Shown here: one piece after another, positions 9,067 to 17,503 of the stretch
Numbering within the stretch: the stretch's first letter is position 1
Layout of the letters: each line of letters begins with the position of its first letter
DNA from: Pseudoalteromonas luteoviolacea H33-S
Lineage (GTDB): Bacteria > Pseudomonadota > Gammaproteobacteria > Enterobacterales > Alteromonadaceae
DNA length: 36,282 bases
Reading direction: 5' to 3'
NCBI RefSeq assembly: GCF_001625695.1
Contig: NZ_AUXY01000109.1
Span: forward strand, 1 to 36,282
Notes under the pieces: model-generated
What the model was told of the DNA's origin: nothing
What the model saw: the letters and a program-made list of their open reading frames with translations, nothing else
The model's database searches: none
Program-made: the position numbers and the translations under genes

Positions 9067-9268
9067 CCCCATTATACCGCTCAATCATAACTCACTTTAA
9101 ATATGTTCATTACTCACACGTTCAGGATTAACTTTATCTTGATAAAAATAAATTTAATTAGCCCAAAATATGCGTATACCTAAAATAAATAATGAAAAAT
9201 CACGGCTGACACATAGACTTTAAACATATAATATCTATATAAAAATCATGGAAGTAGTATAGTAGTAT

Positions 9269-11341
9269 ATGTCAATTGCCATTCAAGATATCCCGCTCAA
9301 AGAACACACCAATGTAATTAATGATGCTTTAGGCCTTAGCCCATACGCAAAATCTCTTGGTAAATTTATACAGCACTGTGCTACACCAATGACCATCGCA
9401 ATTCAAGGTGATTGGGGAACCGGTAAAACAAGCTTAATGCGCATGATAGAGCATGATTTAATTGAGTCAGACGTGCCAGTCGATCAGGTTTGGTTTAATA
9501 CTTGGGTCTTTTCACAGTTCAATTGCAGTGACGACCTGCCTATTTTGTTTCTAGAAACCTTTATATCTTCACTCTCAGACCACGATGAAGGTGAACAAAA
9601 TGCCCCAAGCAAAGCAGCAATGTTCTTATCGACAATAAAACCATTGGCTTTTGGCGCTGCAAAAGTAGCCGCGAACTACGCCACGGCGGGCATTTCTTCA
9701 CAAATCCTTGCTGAATCTGAAAACCACGCAAACAACCAACAAGACAATCATGCACAAGAATCCGGGATATCGAGCACCTCAGCAATTGCGAATTTAAAAG
9801 AGCAAATCGCCATAGAAGTAAAAAATAAAATAGAGACGCATCAACTTGATAGGATCATCGTCTATATCGATGATTTAGACCGTATTCCTCCGAAAAACGC
9901 CATCGAGCTTTTAGAAACAATTAAGCTATTTACCGACATTGAGCATCTGGTATTTGTACTTGCACTCGATTTTGAGGTGGTAAAACGGGGAGTAGAACTA
10001 AAATATGGCACCACCAATATCAGTTCATCGCAAAGTGGTAAAAGCTTTTTCGACAAGCTCATTCAACTGCCCTTTCAAATGCCTGTTATTGAATATAAAA
10101 CACATACTCGAGCGTTTTTAACTGAGCTGCTTGGTAGCATTAATATGCAACCTCTGAGCGAAAAGAACATGCAGCACCTAGAAAACTTGGTACTCAACTC
10201 AGTCGGCCTCAATCCAAGATCGATTAAGCGTTTAATCAATATTATTTCACTGTATGTCATTCTATATTCAGAAACTGCGACAGAAGATAACGAGACAGAA
10301 ACGCCTGAAGATACCTATATGGTTATTTTTGCAATGTCATGCCTGCAAAGTGCTTTTTATCCGGTATATCAGTTTCTGCTTGCGAACCTAAATAACTATG
10401 TTTTCTATCATCTTGCTAGCCACAATTACTACTTTCCTGAAGAAGATGAAGAGCTATCATTCATCGATGAAAAGTTTCTCTCTATCATTCGAGATCCAAG
10501 TAATGAGCTGATTGGCCGAGAGCGAGATATGATCCGCTTTTTCACTACCTTTAATGATATTCTTGACACGGATGAAAGCGGGTATACCAATGAAGAAGAA
10601 TTCAATAAAATCACTGCCACGTTTAAAAGGCTGTCTTTATATGACCCACCCGATATAGAGCTATACAGTAATAGCTATAATACTCATCAAAATTACTGTA
10701 TAGACGCAATTCAGGAAGCTTTTGAACGATTATGTGATAGGTTAAGATTTAAAGACTTCGACTTGATTTTTGAGGTAGATGAAATTCCTGAAGATCATGA
10801 TGAACATTGTGAATACTTTTATCAAGCACTTAGTGTTGACGCAAGGGTAAAAGGCCTAGACGTTAAATTTACGGGGTATATGTCATTTTACCATCCAAAT
10901 GATGAGGATTGCCTTGATAACCAAGTAGAAGGCCATGACATAGATAGTGCTAAAGAAATTGATAATTCACAAGAAGTACAAACACTCATTGACGAAGTAA
11001 TTAAAAATAATTCGTCGCCTGAAGAAGAGCAGATCAAGTCAAAAAATCTTGATTTTGAAACCTACGACCTCGAGATACAGATACATCTAGAGACCTTTGA
11101 GTTCATCACTAAAGACTGGGAAGGTATAACTCAAGAGCTCAATACCAAATATGGTAAAGACACCCCCTATGGCTTTGAGTTTGAGTTTGAGTACAAACAG
11201 GACACAGGCAATCAAGGAATGTTTTATATTTATAAAAAAATTGATAATTATCGCATATCAGATCAAGGCAAGGAAAAAGAACTTGTCGACACATTATTCA
11301 AAACCGTTGCCATTTTACTTTCCAGTGCGTCAAAAAAGTAA
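9269..11341 (+). CDS. KAP-family P-loop NTPase
   Basis: 690 aa. The Walker A motif is GDWGTGKTS (residues 47-55), preceded by the typical KAP lead-in (residues 41-46, MTIAIQ) and followed by VWFNTWVFSQF. Walker B is RIIVYIDDLDRIPP (~195-208), the KAP signature. Next come the sensor-like region VFVLALDFEVVKRG and FFDKLIQLPFQMP. The C-terminal ~280 residues are acidic (many Glu/Asp) and of unknown fold. Unlike many KAP proteins, I see no strong transmembrane hairpin inserted between the Walker motifs, so it may be cytosolic. KAP NTPases (e.g. PifA of plasmid F) are linked to phage exclusion. It stands alone, about 1.7 kb from the Gabija pair. A defence role is inferred from family and context. 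Confidence 0.85.
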   Translation: MSIAIQDIPLKEHTNVINDALGLSPYAKSLGKFIQHCATPMTIAIQGDWGTGKTSLMRMIEHDLIESDVPVDQVWFNTWVFSQFNCSDDLPILFLETFISSLSDHDEGEQNAPSKAAMFLSTIKPLAFGAAKVAANYATAGISSQILAESENHANNQQDNHAQESGISSTSAIANLKEQIAIEVKNKIETHQLDRIIVYIDDLDRIPPKNAIELLETIKLFTDIEHLVFVLALDFEVVKRGVELKYGTTNISSSQSGKSFFDKLIQLPFQMPVIEYKTHTRAFLTELLGSINMQPLSEKNMQHLENLVLNSVGLNPRSIKRLINIISLYVILYSETATEDNETETPEDTYMVIFAMSCLQSAFYPVYQFLLANLNNYVFYHLASHNYYFPEEDEELSFIDEKFLSIIRDPSNELIGRERDMIRFFTTFNDILDTDESGYTNEEEFNKITATFKRLSLYDPPDIELYSNSYNTHQNYCIDAIQEAFERLCDRLRFKDFDLIFEVDEIPEDHDEHCEYFYQALSVDARVKGLDVKFTGYMSFYHPNDEDCLDNQVEGHDIDSAKEIDNSQEVQTLIDEVIKNNSSPEEEQIKSKNLDFETYDLEIQIHLETFEFITKDWEGITQELNTKYGKDTPYGFEFEFEYKQDTGNQGMFYIYKKIDNYRISDQGKEKELVDTLFKTVAILLSSASKK

Positions 11342-11380
11342 TGTCATACTAGATAATTAATACTGTTTAATAAAGATAAA

Positions 11381-11405
11381 ATAAGGTCGGCTTATTCGGC
11401 CTTAT
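11381..11405 (+). terminator. Hairpin after KAP gene, possible terminator
   Basis: ATAAGGTCG / CGGCCTTAT, a 9-bp stem with one G-U pair and a 7-nt loop, 40 bases after the KAP stop. No strong T-run follows, so termination is only possible. Confidence 0.4.
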
Positions 11406-11546
11406 CGTGAAGGTTTTCGCTTCAGGAAACCAGTGAAAACGCATAATATTCAGGGTTAATTTATCATACACTCATTATCCTTAATCATGTCTTAAAAATA
11501 CAAAAATAAAAACCACATCAATAAGTAAAATGAAGGAACCGTTGTC

Positions 11547-12860
11547 GTGTTTAAACAGTGCATATTATTCATACTTTATATATTCTCTCCACTGCTATTT
11601 GGTGCCGAAGTGTTTACGCACATCGAAAAGCATCGAGATAACACATGGACTGTGACCTATCACGTTGATACACCAATAAATAAGCTGGTATTCAATAGAA
11701 CACCCGATAACTCAAGAGTGAAAAGATGGCAGCCCGACAACTCACACTATGAAATAAGTTTTAACAAAGAGATTGGCCAAGAAAGTGTCTCTAGAAAAGA
11801 TGGGCGCCCATTCACTGAGGTCAAAATAAAACTCACACCAACCTACACACCATTACCAAAGGAATATGCCCCATTCTCGCCATTTTCAGATGAAGGCATG
11901 TTACTTCATTCAGGGCGCTTTTTTGCTTGTGCATCAGTGTGTGCTGACAATGCCAACACATGGCCAATCGCGATTAAAGCGCCTTTCAACCATATTATTG
12001 TTGATGGCAAAGTGCATAAAAATAACGTGCAGTGGATAGGCAAAGACAGTGGTCAAAAGATCTATGTTGGTCATGAAGCCCCCATTGAAGATGCGCACTT
12101 TGTCAGTTTAATTGATGGCCGCTTACCTCCAACCTTAAAGAAGCACATTGAAAAAGATTTGCCTAAATTGATGGACTTCTTTGCTGATAAAATGGGCACA
12201 TTAGATTATCGACCTGCTTTATTCGCTTCATTTAGTGAAACCAATGACGGTCGATATGGTCATCAAGGTGGCACCTTATCTGATCAAATTTTCCTGCATT
12301 GGTATGGAGAAAAAGCCATCGAAAAAGTGAATAGTGAGTCTATTTTTTGGTTTTTTGCCCATGAGGTAGCGCACCTTTATCAAAAGCAAGGATCTGACAT
12401 TGAAAACCCATCAGAAGCATGGCTACATGAAGGCGCTGCTGAATTTTTAGCGGGAGTCGCGTCTGCAAACGTGGCAAACAATACTGGCTTGCTATCTGAA
12501 AAAATACTGAGTGCACAGCGTCATTGTCTTGAAGGGTTAAAACAAGAGCCCAACTACATCCGCGCTGTAAAATCTAACTCGCGATTACATTATAATTGCG
12601 GACTTGTACTTATAAATGAAATCAATCACGCCATTGTAAAAAAAGGCAAGCAACTCGATATATTTGATACATGGCAGAGTTTTAATCAACAAATAGAATC
12701 AGGTAAACCCGCATCTGTGGCAACGTTTATAAATGGCATACAACCACACTTATCGAGCGAGCTGGTAAATTCAATGACTCAGTTATCTCAAAGCACTGAG
12801 TTTGATGCTTATGCATTTTTTCAAACACTCAATGTGGCAAACAAAGATAAAACGCTTTAG
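11547..12860 (+). CDS. Exported gluzincin-type zinc metallopeptidase (M1-like, no GAMEN)
   Basis: 437 aa starting at GTG 11547, with a GAAGGAA ribosome binding site upstream. It begins with a signal peptide (ILFILYIFSPLLFGA). The zinc site is HEVAH (272-276) followed after exactly 18 residues by Glu295 in WLHEGAAEF, the HExxH-x18-E geometry of M1-type gluzincins. The exopeptidase motif GAMEN is absent; the corresponding upstream region reads GHQGGTLSDQ. It is thus a distant M1-clan member, probably periplasmic or secreted, with unknown specificity. There are two cysteines at ~128 and 132. It sits between the KAP gene and the convergent Gabija helicase, with no sign of operon linkage to either. 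Confidence 0.75.
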   Translation: MFKQCILFILYIFSPLLFGAEVFTHIEKHRDNTWTVTYHVDTPINKLVFNRTPDNSRVKRWQPDNSHYEISFNKEIGQESVSRKDGRPFTEVKIKLTPTYTPLPKEYAPFSPFSDEGMLLHSGRFFACASVCADNANTWPIAIKAPFNHIIVDGKVHKNNVQWIGKDSGQKIYVGHEAPIEDAHFVSLIDGRLPPTLKKHIEKDLPKLMDFFADKMGTLDYRPALFASFSETNDGRYGHQGGTLSDQIFLHWYGEKAIEKVNSESIFWFFAHEVAHLYQKQGSDIENPSEAWLHEGAAEFLAGVASANVANNTGLLSEKILSAQRHCLEGLKQEPNYIRAVKSNSRLHYNCGLVLINEINHAIVKKGKQLDIFDTWQSFNQQIESGKPASVATFINGIQPHLSSELVNSMTQLSQSTEFDAYAFFQTLNVANKDKTL

Positions 12861-12942
12861 GTTCTGAAACTTATTTGTAGTAGCTCATATCTGATCTGAC
12901 ATTTTTAACTTATTGATTCGATCAAATCGTACAGTTGATTAG

Positions 12943-12966
12943 GTCTGCTATGAGCGAAAAGCAGAC
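12943..12966. repeat. Short inverted repeat
   Basis: GTCTGCT / AGCAGAC, a perfect 7-bp stem with a 10-nt loop in the gap between the convergent peptidase and helicase genes. About 15 bases later comes GTTTTT, so it could terminate the peptidase transcript. It could also be one copy of a dispersed repeat. Confidence 0.4.
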
Positions 12967-13019
12967 TGTCGTTCTAGCTCGTTTTTGGACATTAATGAGT
13001 TAGTACTGGAGCTCTAAAC

Positions 13020-13047
13020 CGCAAGCTTCGCATAAGCTGAGCTTGCG
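13020..13047. terminator. Hairpin downstream of the Gabija operon
   Basis: CGCAAGCT / AGCTTGCG, a perfect 8-bp stem with a 12-nt loop, 27 bases beyond the helicase stop on the minus strand. The following minus-strand sequence (GTTTAG) is only weakly T-rich, so it is a possible terminator. Confidence 0.45.
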
Positions 13048-13073
13048 CAAAACTAAACTTATTACTTTTAGTC

Positions 13074-14870
13074 CTATACAAAATGATCATAAGGAAATTG
13101 CACGCGTTGAAGAACTTCAGTGGACGTACGTTCAGTTTGATTAGGGCTACGGCCTTGCATTCGCCCTCTTTCAGAGATCAAGTGCAAGTTTTTCCTTGAT
13201 CTAGAGCCAATAACGTAAAGAAGCTTCTTAGCACTCTCCACCGAAGAGTCATTAAAATTAGGAACTAACCCCTCAAGTAAACCGAATGATATAACTGTGT
13301 CATATTCACCACCTTTAACCCCGTGGATAGTAGAAACTTTTATCCCACTTCTCGGCTTAAACGCTTTGCGAAATGCTTCTATATCTGTAGCAAATTCCTC
13401 GCTCTCTCTGCGGAGCCTGTTTATTCGATCTTCTGTACTACTCAAGAAAGATTCATAGTGCTCTTGCAGCATTGGATAAAGAGAATAATCAACCCCTAAA
13501 CTTTCGAATACCTCATCGAAGAAAGAGCAGAGGTAAGTAATTCCGTCTACCTCGTCAATTGAAACTGAGTTAATTGATTTTAGGAGTTCTTTCGAAGTGA
13601 ATGGACCTATGTCCACCATTGCTATTTCTAAATCATATAAAACTTCAGATGCCCACCTAAGACGTTTTACATACATACTAGGGGAAGGCTCCGTGAGAAT
13701 AATTCTTGTAAGCTTATACCAAAAATTCTCAATATCTCTAGAGAAGGGCACTAAACCGGGGCCATCAAAACTATATTGAGGCAATCGACTCACTAAATTT
13801 CGAGTTAACGCGGCTAAATGCGTCCACCAAGGAGCAATGACGCAAATCTCACTCTCTGATATATTACAATTTTCAATGTTGTGTTCTATATATCGACTTA
13901 CCTGTTCAACTAAGTCATCTTTGTGAGTGACTTGATCATAGGTTATTGTACTCTGATAATCCCTCTCACTACCTTCTGCACTAGTTGCGCTAGGGCGAAC
14001 ATTATAATTACTATAATAGTCTATAATTTTTCGGGAGCTTCTATAATTTTTATCCAAAGACATTGGAGTAAATGAAGCTGCGGTTAAAGATTCAAGTTCC
14101 GTATGAGATATTGCATAACCACCTAATGATGTGTATATGGCTTGGTTTGGGTCTCCTACTATAAATGTTGTCATATTACTCGGATTAGCTCTCATAATGC
14201 TAGCTACTATTGAGTACTGTATCTCTTTAGTATCTTGATACTCGTCTATGAAGAAGTAAGAAAAAAGATTAGATAATATCTTTGATATAGCAGCCTTATT
14301 ACATAAAAGTTCGTAAGAGAAATACAATATCTGTTCAAAATCTATTTGGCAATTATTGTCTAGATGTTGATGATAAGCTTCCAGAACATTAGTAGCTAAG
14401 TTCCCACCACTTCCCGTAATGATTAGGCCTGCTGGTGTATAAAAGTGCGAACATTGATGGTAGGTAATATATTGTTGAGGCTGTAATCCAAAACAAATAT
14501 TGGTTATAATTTCTTCACTATCATATGAGTTAATGACTTTGAAACCGTTTTTAAGCTTGTCATGGTATACCCCATAAGGTTTTATAATCCACTCCAAGCA
14601 AAAAGAATGGATCGTCCCGATCCATAGCTGAGAAGTTTCAACTCCTAGCAGCTCTATTCTCTCACGAATTTCATCAGCAGCACGATTCGTGTATGTAATG
14701 GCCACAATCCATTTTCTTACATCGGTCAACTTAGACAATTCAAGAGCTATTTTGTACGTTAATGTTCGTGTTTTTCCACTACCAGGGCATGCTTCAAGGA
14801 ATACATTACCCGCTTGTCGAATAGCATCAACTTGATCATCATTAAGATCATCTTTATCCCATACAAACAT
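13074..14870 (-). CDS. gajB: UvrD-like superfamily 1 helicase, Gabija GajB-type
   Basis: 598 aa from ATG 14870; a GTG at 14873 overlaps the stop of the upstream gene, and AAAGGA lies about 8 bases before the ATG. SF1 motifs appear in order: Walker A ACPGSGKT (~28-35), AITYTNRAADEI (Ia), TIHSF (Ic), FFIDEYQDT (II), FIVGDPNQAIY (III), LDKNYRSSRKII (IV), STIHGVKGGEYDTVI (V) and LLYVIGSRSRK (VI). The length of ~600 aa is close to GajB (about 490-500 in the founding system), shorter than UvrD/Rep. It is translationally coupled to the OLD-family nuclease gene. In Gabija, GajB is thought to sense DNA termini and activate or assist GajA. Assignment rests on motifs plus the partner. Confidence 0.85.
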   Translation of the reverse strand: MFVWDKDDLNDDQVDAIRQAGNVFLEACPGSGKTRTLTYKIALELSKLTDVRKWIVAITYTNRAADEIRERIELLGVETSQLWIGTIHSFCLEWIIKPYGVYHDKLKNGFKVINSYDSEEIITNICFGLQPQQYITYHQCSHFYTPAGLIITGSGGNLATNVLEAYHQHLDNNCQIDFEQILYFSYELLCNKAAISKILSNLFSYFFIDEYQDTKEIQYSIVASIMRANPSNMTTFIVGDPNQAIYTSLGGYAISHTELESLTAASFTPMSLDKNYRSSRKIIDYYSNYNVRPSATSAEGSERDYQSTITYDQVTHKDDLVEQVSRYIEHNIENCNISESEICVIAPWWTHLAALTRNLVSRLPQYSFDGPGLVPFSRDIENFWYKLTRIILTEPSPSMYVKRLRWASEVLYDLEIAMVDIGPFTSKELLKSINSVSIDEVDGITYLCSFFDEVFESLGVDYSLYPMLQEHYESFLSSTEDRINRLRRESEEFATDIEAFRKAFKPRSGIKVSTIHGVKGGEYDTVISFGLLEGLVPNFNDSSVESAKKLLYVIGSRSRKNLHLISERGRMQGRSPNQTERTSTEVLQRVQFPYDHFV

Positions 14871-14872
14871 CA

Positions 14873-17089
14873 CTAAATCCTTTCTAACAAATGATGATTT
14901 TCTGTTGGGAAATCAGCGATAAATGAAGCCTTAAGCTCATTGATATCACCTGTAGACGAATCGAATACATCCCATTTGGGCGCAAATACTTCGATACCTG
15001 TTTCCAATGGTAGCAGATAAGATTCACACCGAGATTTTAGCTCCATGTCTCCATCCTCCTCGGCTTTTTTTATATACTTTTTACCTTCAGCGACATGCTC
15101 CTTAATAGACTTAAATCGATAGCTTAGTATTTTAAGAGTAAGATCTGGATTAAATTCACCATGTGCAAATCGGATTGCCTCAAGAATGTACTCTGGAATT
15201 GCTACTTTAAAGTTAATCGCCTTCCCAAGAGTAATAGCAAACCAGCCCTTACCTTGATGATTAGCCATTGTTAATGCCCTCATCCCAGATATGGCGATAT
15301 CTGCATTAGATAGATCTTCCTTGGCTGTGATTCTTGTTGCTGGATCAACGTAAACGTCTTCAACAACATTTTTAAGATATACGCTATTTGAAGACTTAAT
15401 AAAATCCACTTCAAAGGTGTGTTCCGCATAGAAAGGGCTTAACCAAGAGTTATTATCACAGAACTCATCAAGTATAAGTTTACGGTTAGCGCCTGACTCT
15501 TCTGAACCTTTAGCTTTTCTCTTTTTCTTCTTTAAAGGCTCACTATCCTCTTCTTGGATTTCAGTATCAAAAAACGCAGAGTCGAGGTCAGTAATAATAC
15601 TGCAACGTTTCCTAATACGTTCATCATTAAAGAGCATTGCGATATTTTCGAATCCTGTACTTCTTATATTGACAAGACTAATTCCCATTTCATCCAAGCT
15701 TATACCTGTTGACTTTTTAAACAAAATTGGTACTAGGATCTCTTCTGCATCCCCTTCAACTAGAATGACACTTCGCGCGAATAATAGATTGCTTCGAATA
15801 GCATCTAGATAACGCTGAACGAAGCCAGTTTGCTCATTGGTTAGCCCCTTAGCAGGTTGGAAAACCTCACAGTTTCCATCTACCAGACCAATAATGTTCA
15901 TGTTTTTTATATTGCTAACTTCTGAAATATGTGATGAATGGGTCGAATATATAATTTGAGTATTTTCGTATTTGATGTTGTCGAATAATGACTTTTGAAT
16001 ATGCGTATGAATATGAGCTTCTGGTTCCTCAATCAATAAAAAATTTGCGATTGATTGATTAGCTCTTTGATATTTAAACTCTAAAATTCTTAATGTGAGG
16101 TATAAAAGATTAGCGCCACCTAAGCTCATTTCATGAATAGCACCTTCATGCTCATCATTTGACTCTGCAACAAAAAGCTTCAAGGATTGGAATAGCTGGT
16201 CTGAATCATCTGTTAAGCTTGAGCGGATCGAAATTGAATTTGGAGAATACGTATCTCCAACTGTATCATCTACCGTTGATGCTATGTCATCTCGAACATC
16301 ACAAACGTCATTTAGTCCTTCAATATTCTCATTCAAAGTACCAATCAACTCAGCTATTGGTTGAAAATCCTCTTGGGAAACTTCACCCGATTTATTTTTT
16401 AACAGTGTTAGCAGTGGGTTTGTTCTATTGTTGTGGAAGTCTGAAACCACATCTCTCAGTGCCTTGATGAAAGTGAATGAAACCTCATTCGGCATATTTA
16501 GGATATATGGTAGTCGTATCCCAATTTCTGGGTTGTTTAATTCATTCGGAAAAACAACAGCATCAAAGTCACCAACAATAGCTTTATATACTTCTGGATC
16601 AGCAAAGTTCGCAGTACTTTTCCCAGTTAAAACCGTTTCATAGTCATCTATTGAGATATCATTTAAATACTCTTCTAACGCTGTAGTGTCGCCTTCGGTG
16701 ATTGTTGAGATAGCTTGGCGAATATGAGCTTTAGGTCTGAATATGAGGTTATAAGTTGCTTTGGTTACTATTTCTTCTTCGCCTTCAATGTTCCCATTTC
16801 CGTGGAGGAACAGTGACTGGCTCGCTTCATCACTAGAAATATCATCGAACTCACAACTTATAATAATCCAGTGACCTTTCCAACTACCTAGCGATCTACA
16901 GAAATCACCCTCAGACAGTTTTGTCGACGACCTAGGCATGGAGTTATCAAGCAGCAATCTCATTGCACGAAATAAGTTGGTCTTACCTGATGCATTCTCG
17001 CCAATTACAGTGTTGATACCTTTATTAAAGTTAAGTTTGACGTTCTTAAAATTACGGTAGTTAACTAGGTTTAATCTACTAATATGCAC
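14873..17089 (-). CDS. gajA: OLD-family ATPase/TOPRIM nuclease, Gabija GajA-type
   Basis: 738 aa from GTG 17089, with AAGGA 8 bases upstream. The N-terminal ABC-type ATPase has Walker A GENASGKTN (30-38), signature MSLGGAN (321-327), Walker B LLIEEPE (351-357) and H-loop YSTHSSH (~381-387). The C-terminal TOPRIM nuclease has Glu445 in ILVEGDAEE, Asp501/Asp503 in ITDLDSAF, and a later FEVDF Glu560. This is the class 2 OLD architecture next to a UvrD helicase, i.e. Gabija, which cleaves phage DNA and is regulated by nucleotide levels. It is about 160 residues longer than the founding GajA (~578 aa), with a lysine-rich insert (KKKKRKAKG, ~520-528) inside the TOPRIM and an extended C-terminus. 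It is the first gene of the pair; its stop touches the helicase start. Confidence 0.85.
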   Translation of the reverse strand: MHISRLNLVNYRNFKNVKLNFNKGINTVIGENASGKTNLFRAMRLLLDNSMPRSSTKLSEGDFCRSLGSWKGHWIIISCEFDDISSDEASQSLFLHGNGNIEGEEEIVTKATYNLIFRPKAHIRQAISTITEGDTTALEEYLNDISIDDYETVLTGKSTANFADPEVYKAIVGDFDAVVFPNELNNPEIGIRLPYILNMPNEVSFTFIKALRDVVSDFHNNRTNPLLTLLKNKSGEVSQEDFQPIAELIGTLNENIEGLNDVCDVRDDIASTVDDTVGDTYSPNSISIRSSLTDDSDQLFQSLKLFVAESNDEHEGAIHEMSLGGANLLYLTLRILEFKYQRANQSIANFLLIEEPEAHIHTHIQKSLFDNIKYENTQIIYSTHSSHISEVSNIKNMNIIGLVDGNCEVFQPAKGLTNEQTGFVQRYLDAIRSNLLFARSVILVEGDAEEILVPILFKKSTGISLDEMGISLVNIRSTGFENIAMLFNDERIRKRCSIITDLDSAFFDTEIQEEDSEPLKKKKRKAKGSEESGANRKLILDEFCDNNSWLSPFYAEHTFEVDFIKSSNSVYLKNVVEDVYVDPATRITAKEDLSNADIAISGMRALTMANHQGKGWFAITLGKAINFKVAIPEYILEAIRFAHGEFNPDLTLKILSYRFKSIKEHVAEGKKYIKKAEEDGDMELKSRCESYLLPLETGIEVFAPKWDVFDSSTGDINELKASFIADFPTENHHLLERI

Positions 17090-17503
17090 TTTGTTATCCT
17101 TTGCTTACTGGTACTCAACATGATATTGCTGCCTAATTCATCCGATAGTTAATATACCATGAAGTGTATACAGCGAGGATTATTTTTATCACACGGGAGA
17201 ATATCTATTCAACTTTCACACAACTGGTAATTAATTGTACTTTCCCGTAAATAGAAGAGTTAAAAGATAAGTTGTTGTATAGTGAATTTCGTCTTTTAAA
17301 ATTTCTAAAAATTAACAAAACACGCTTTGGGGCAGGAACGAGTTACGCCTCAAAGTCCAATGTTGACACTTAAGTGACTGTCATATTTTGCTGAATCCTA
17401 CTAATCGAATCTGATAGATCAAGTTAAAACTTATTCAACTTTTTAGAAAATGAACATTTAGTCTGCTCATGTTAGCCAAATGTTCCGCTCTCAAACCAAC
17501 AAA
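17090..17503. other. Upstream region of Gabija operon, about 410 bp
   Basis: AT-rich region between the Gabija operon start and the stop of the next minus-strand gene; it should carry the Gabija promoter. A hairpin CTTTGGGGC / GCCTCAAAG (17325-17333 and 17347-17355, one wobble pair, 13-nt loop) may end transcription of the unknown gene at 17504. No coding sequence or repeat boundary is evident. Confidence 0.45.

Noticed and set aside
11547..17089. Treating the KAP NTPase, peptidase and Gabija as one multi-gene system
   Set aside because: The genes are on opposite strands with hairpins and separate starts; nothing but proximity links them.
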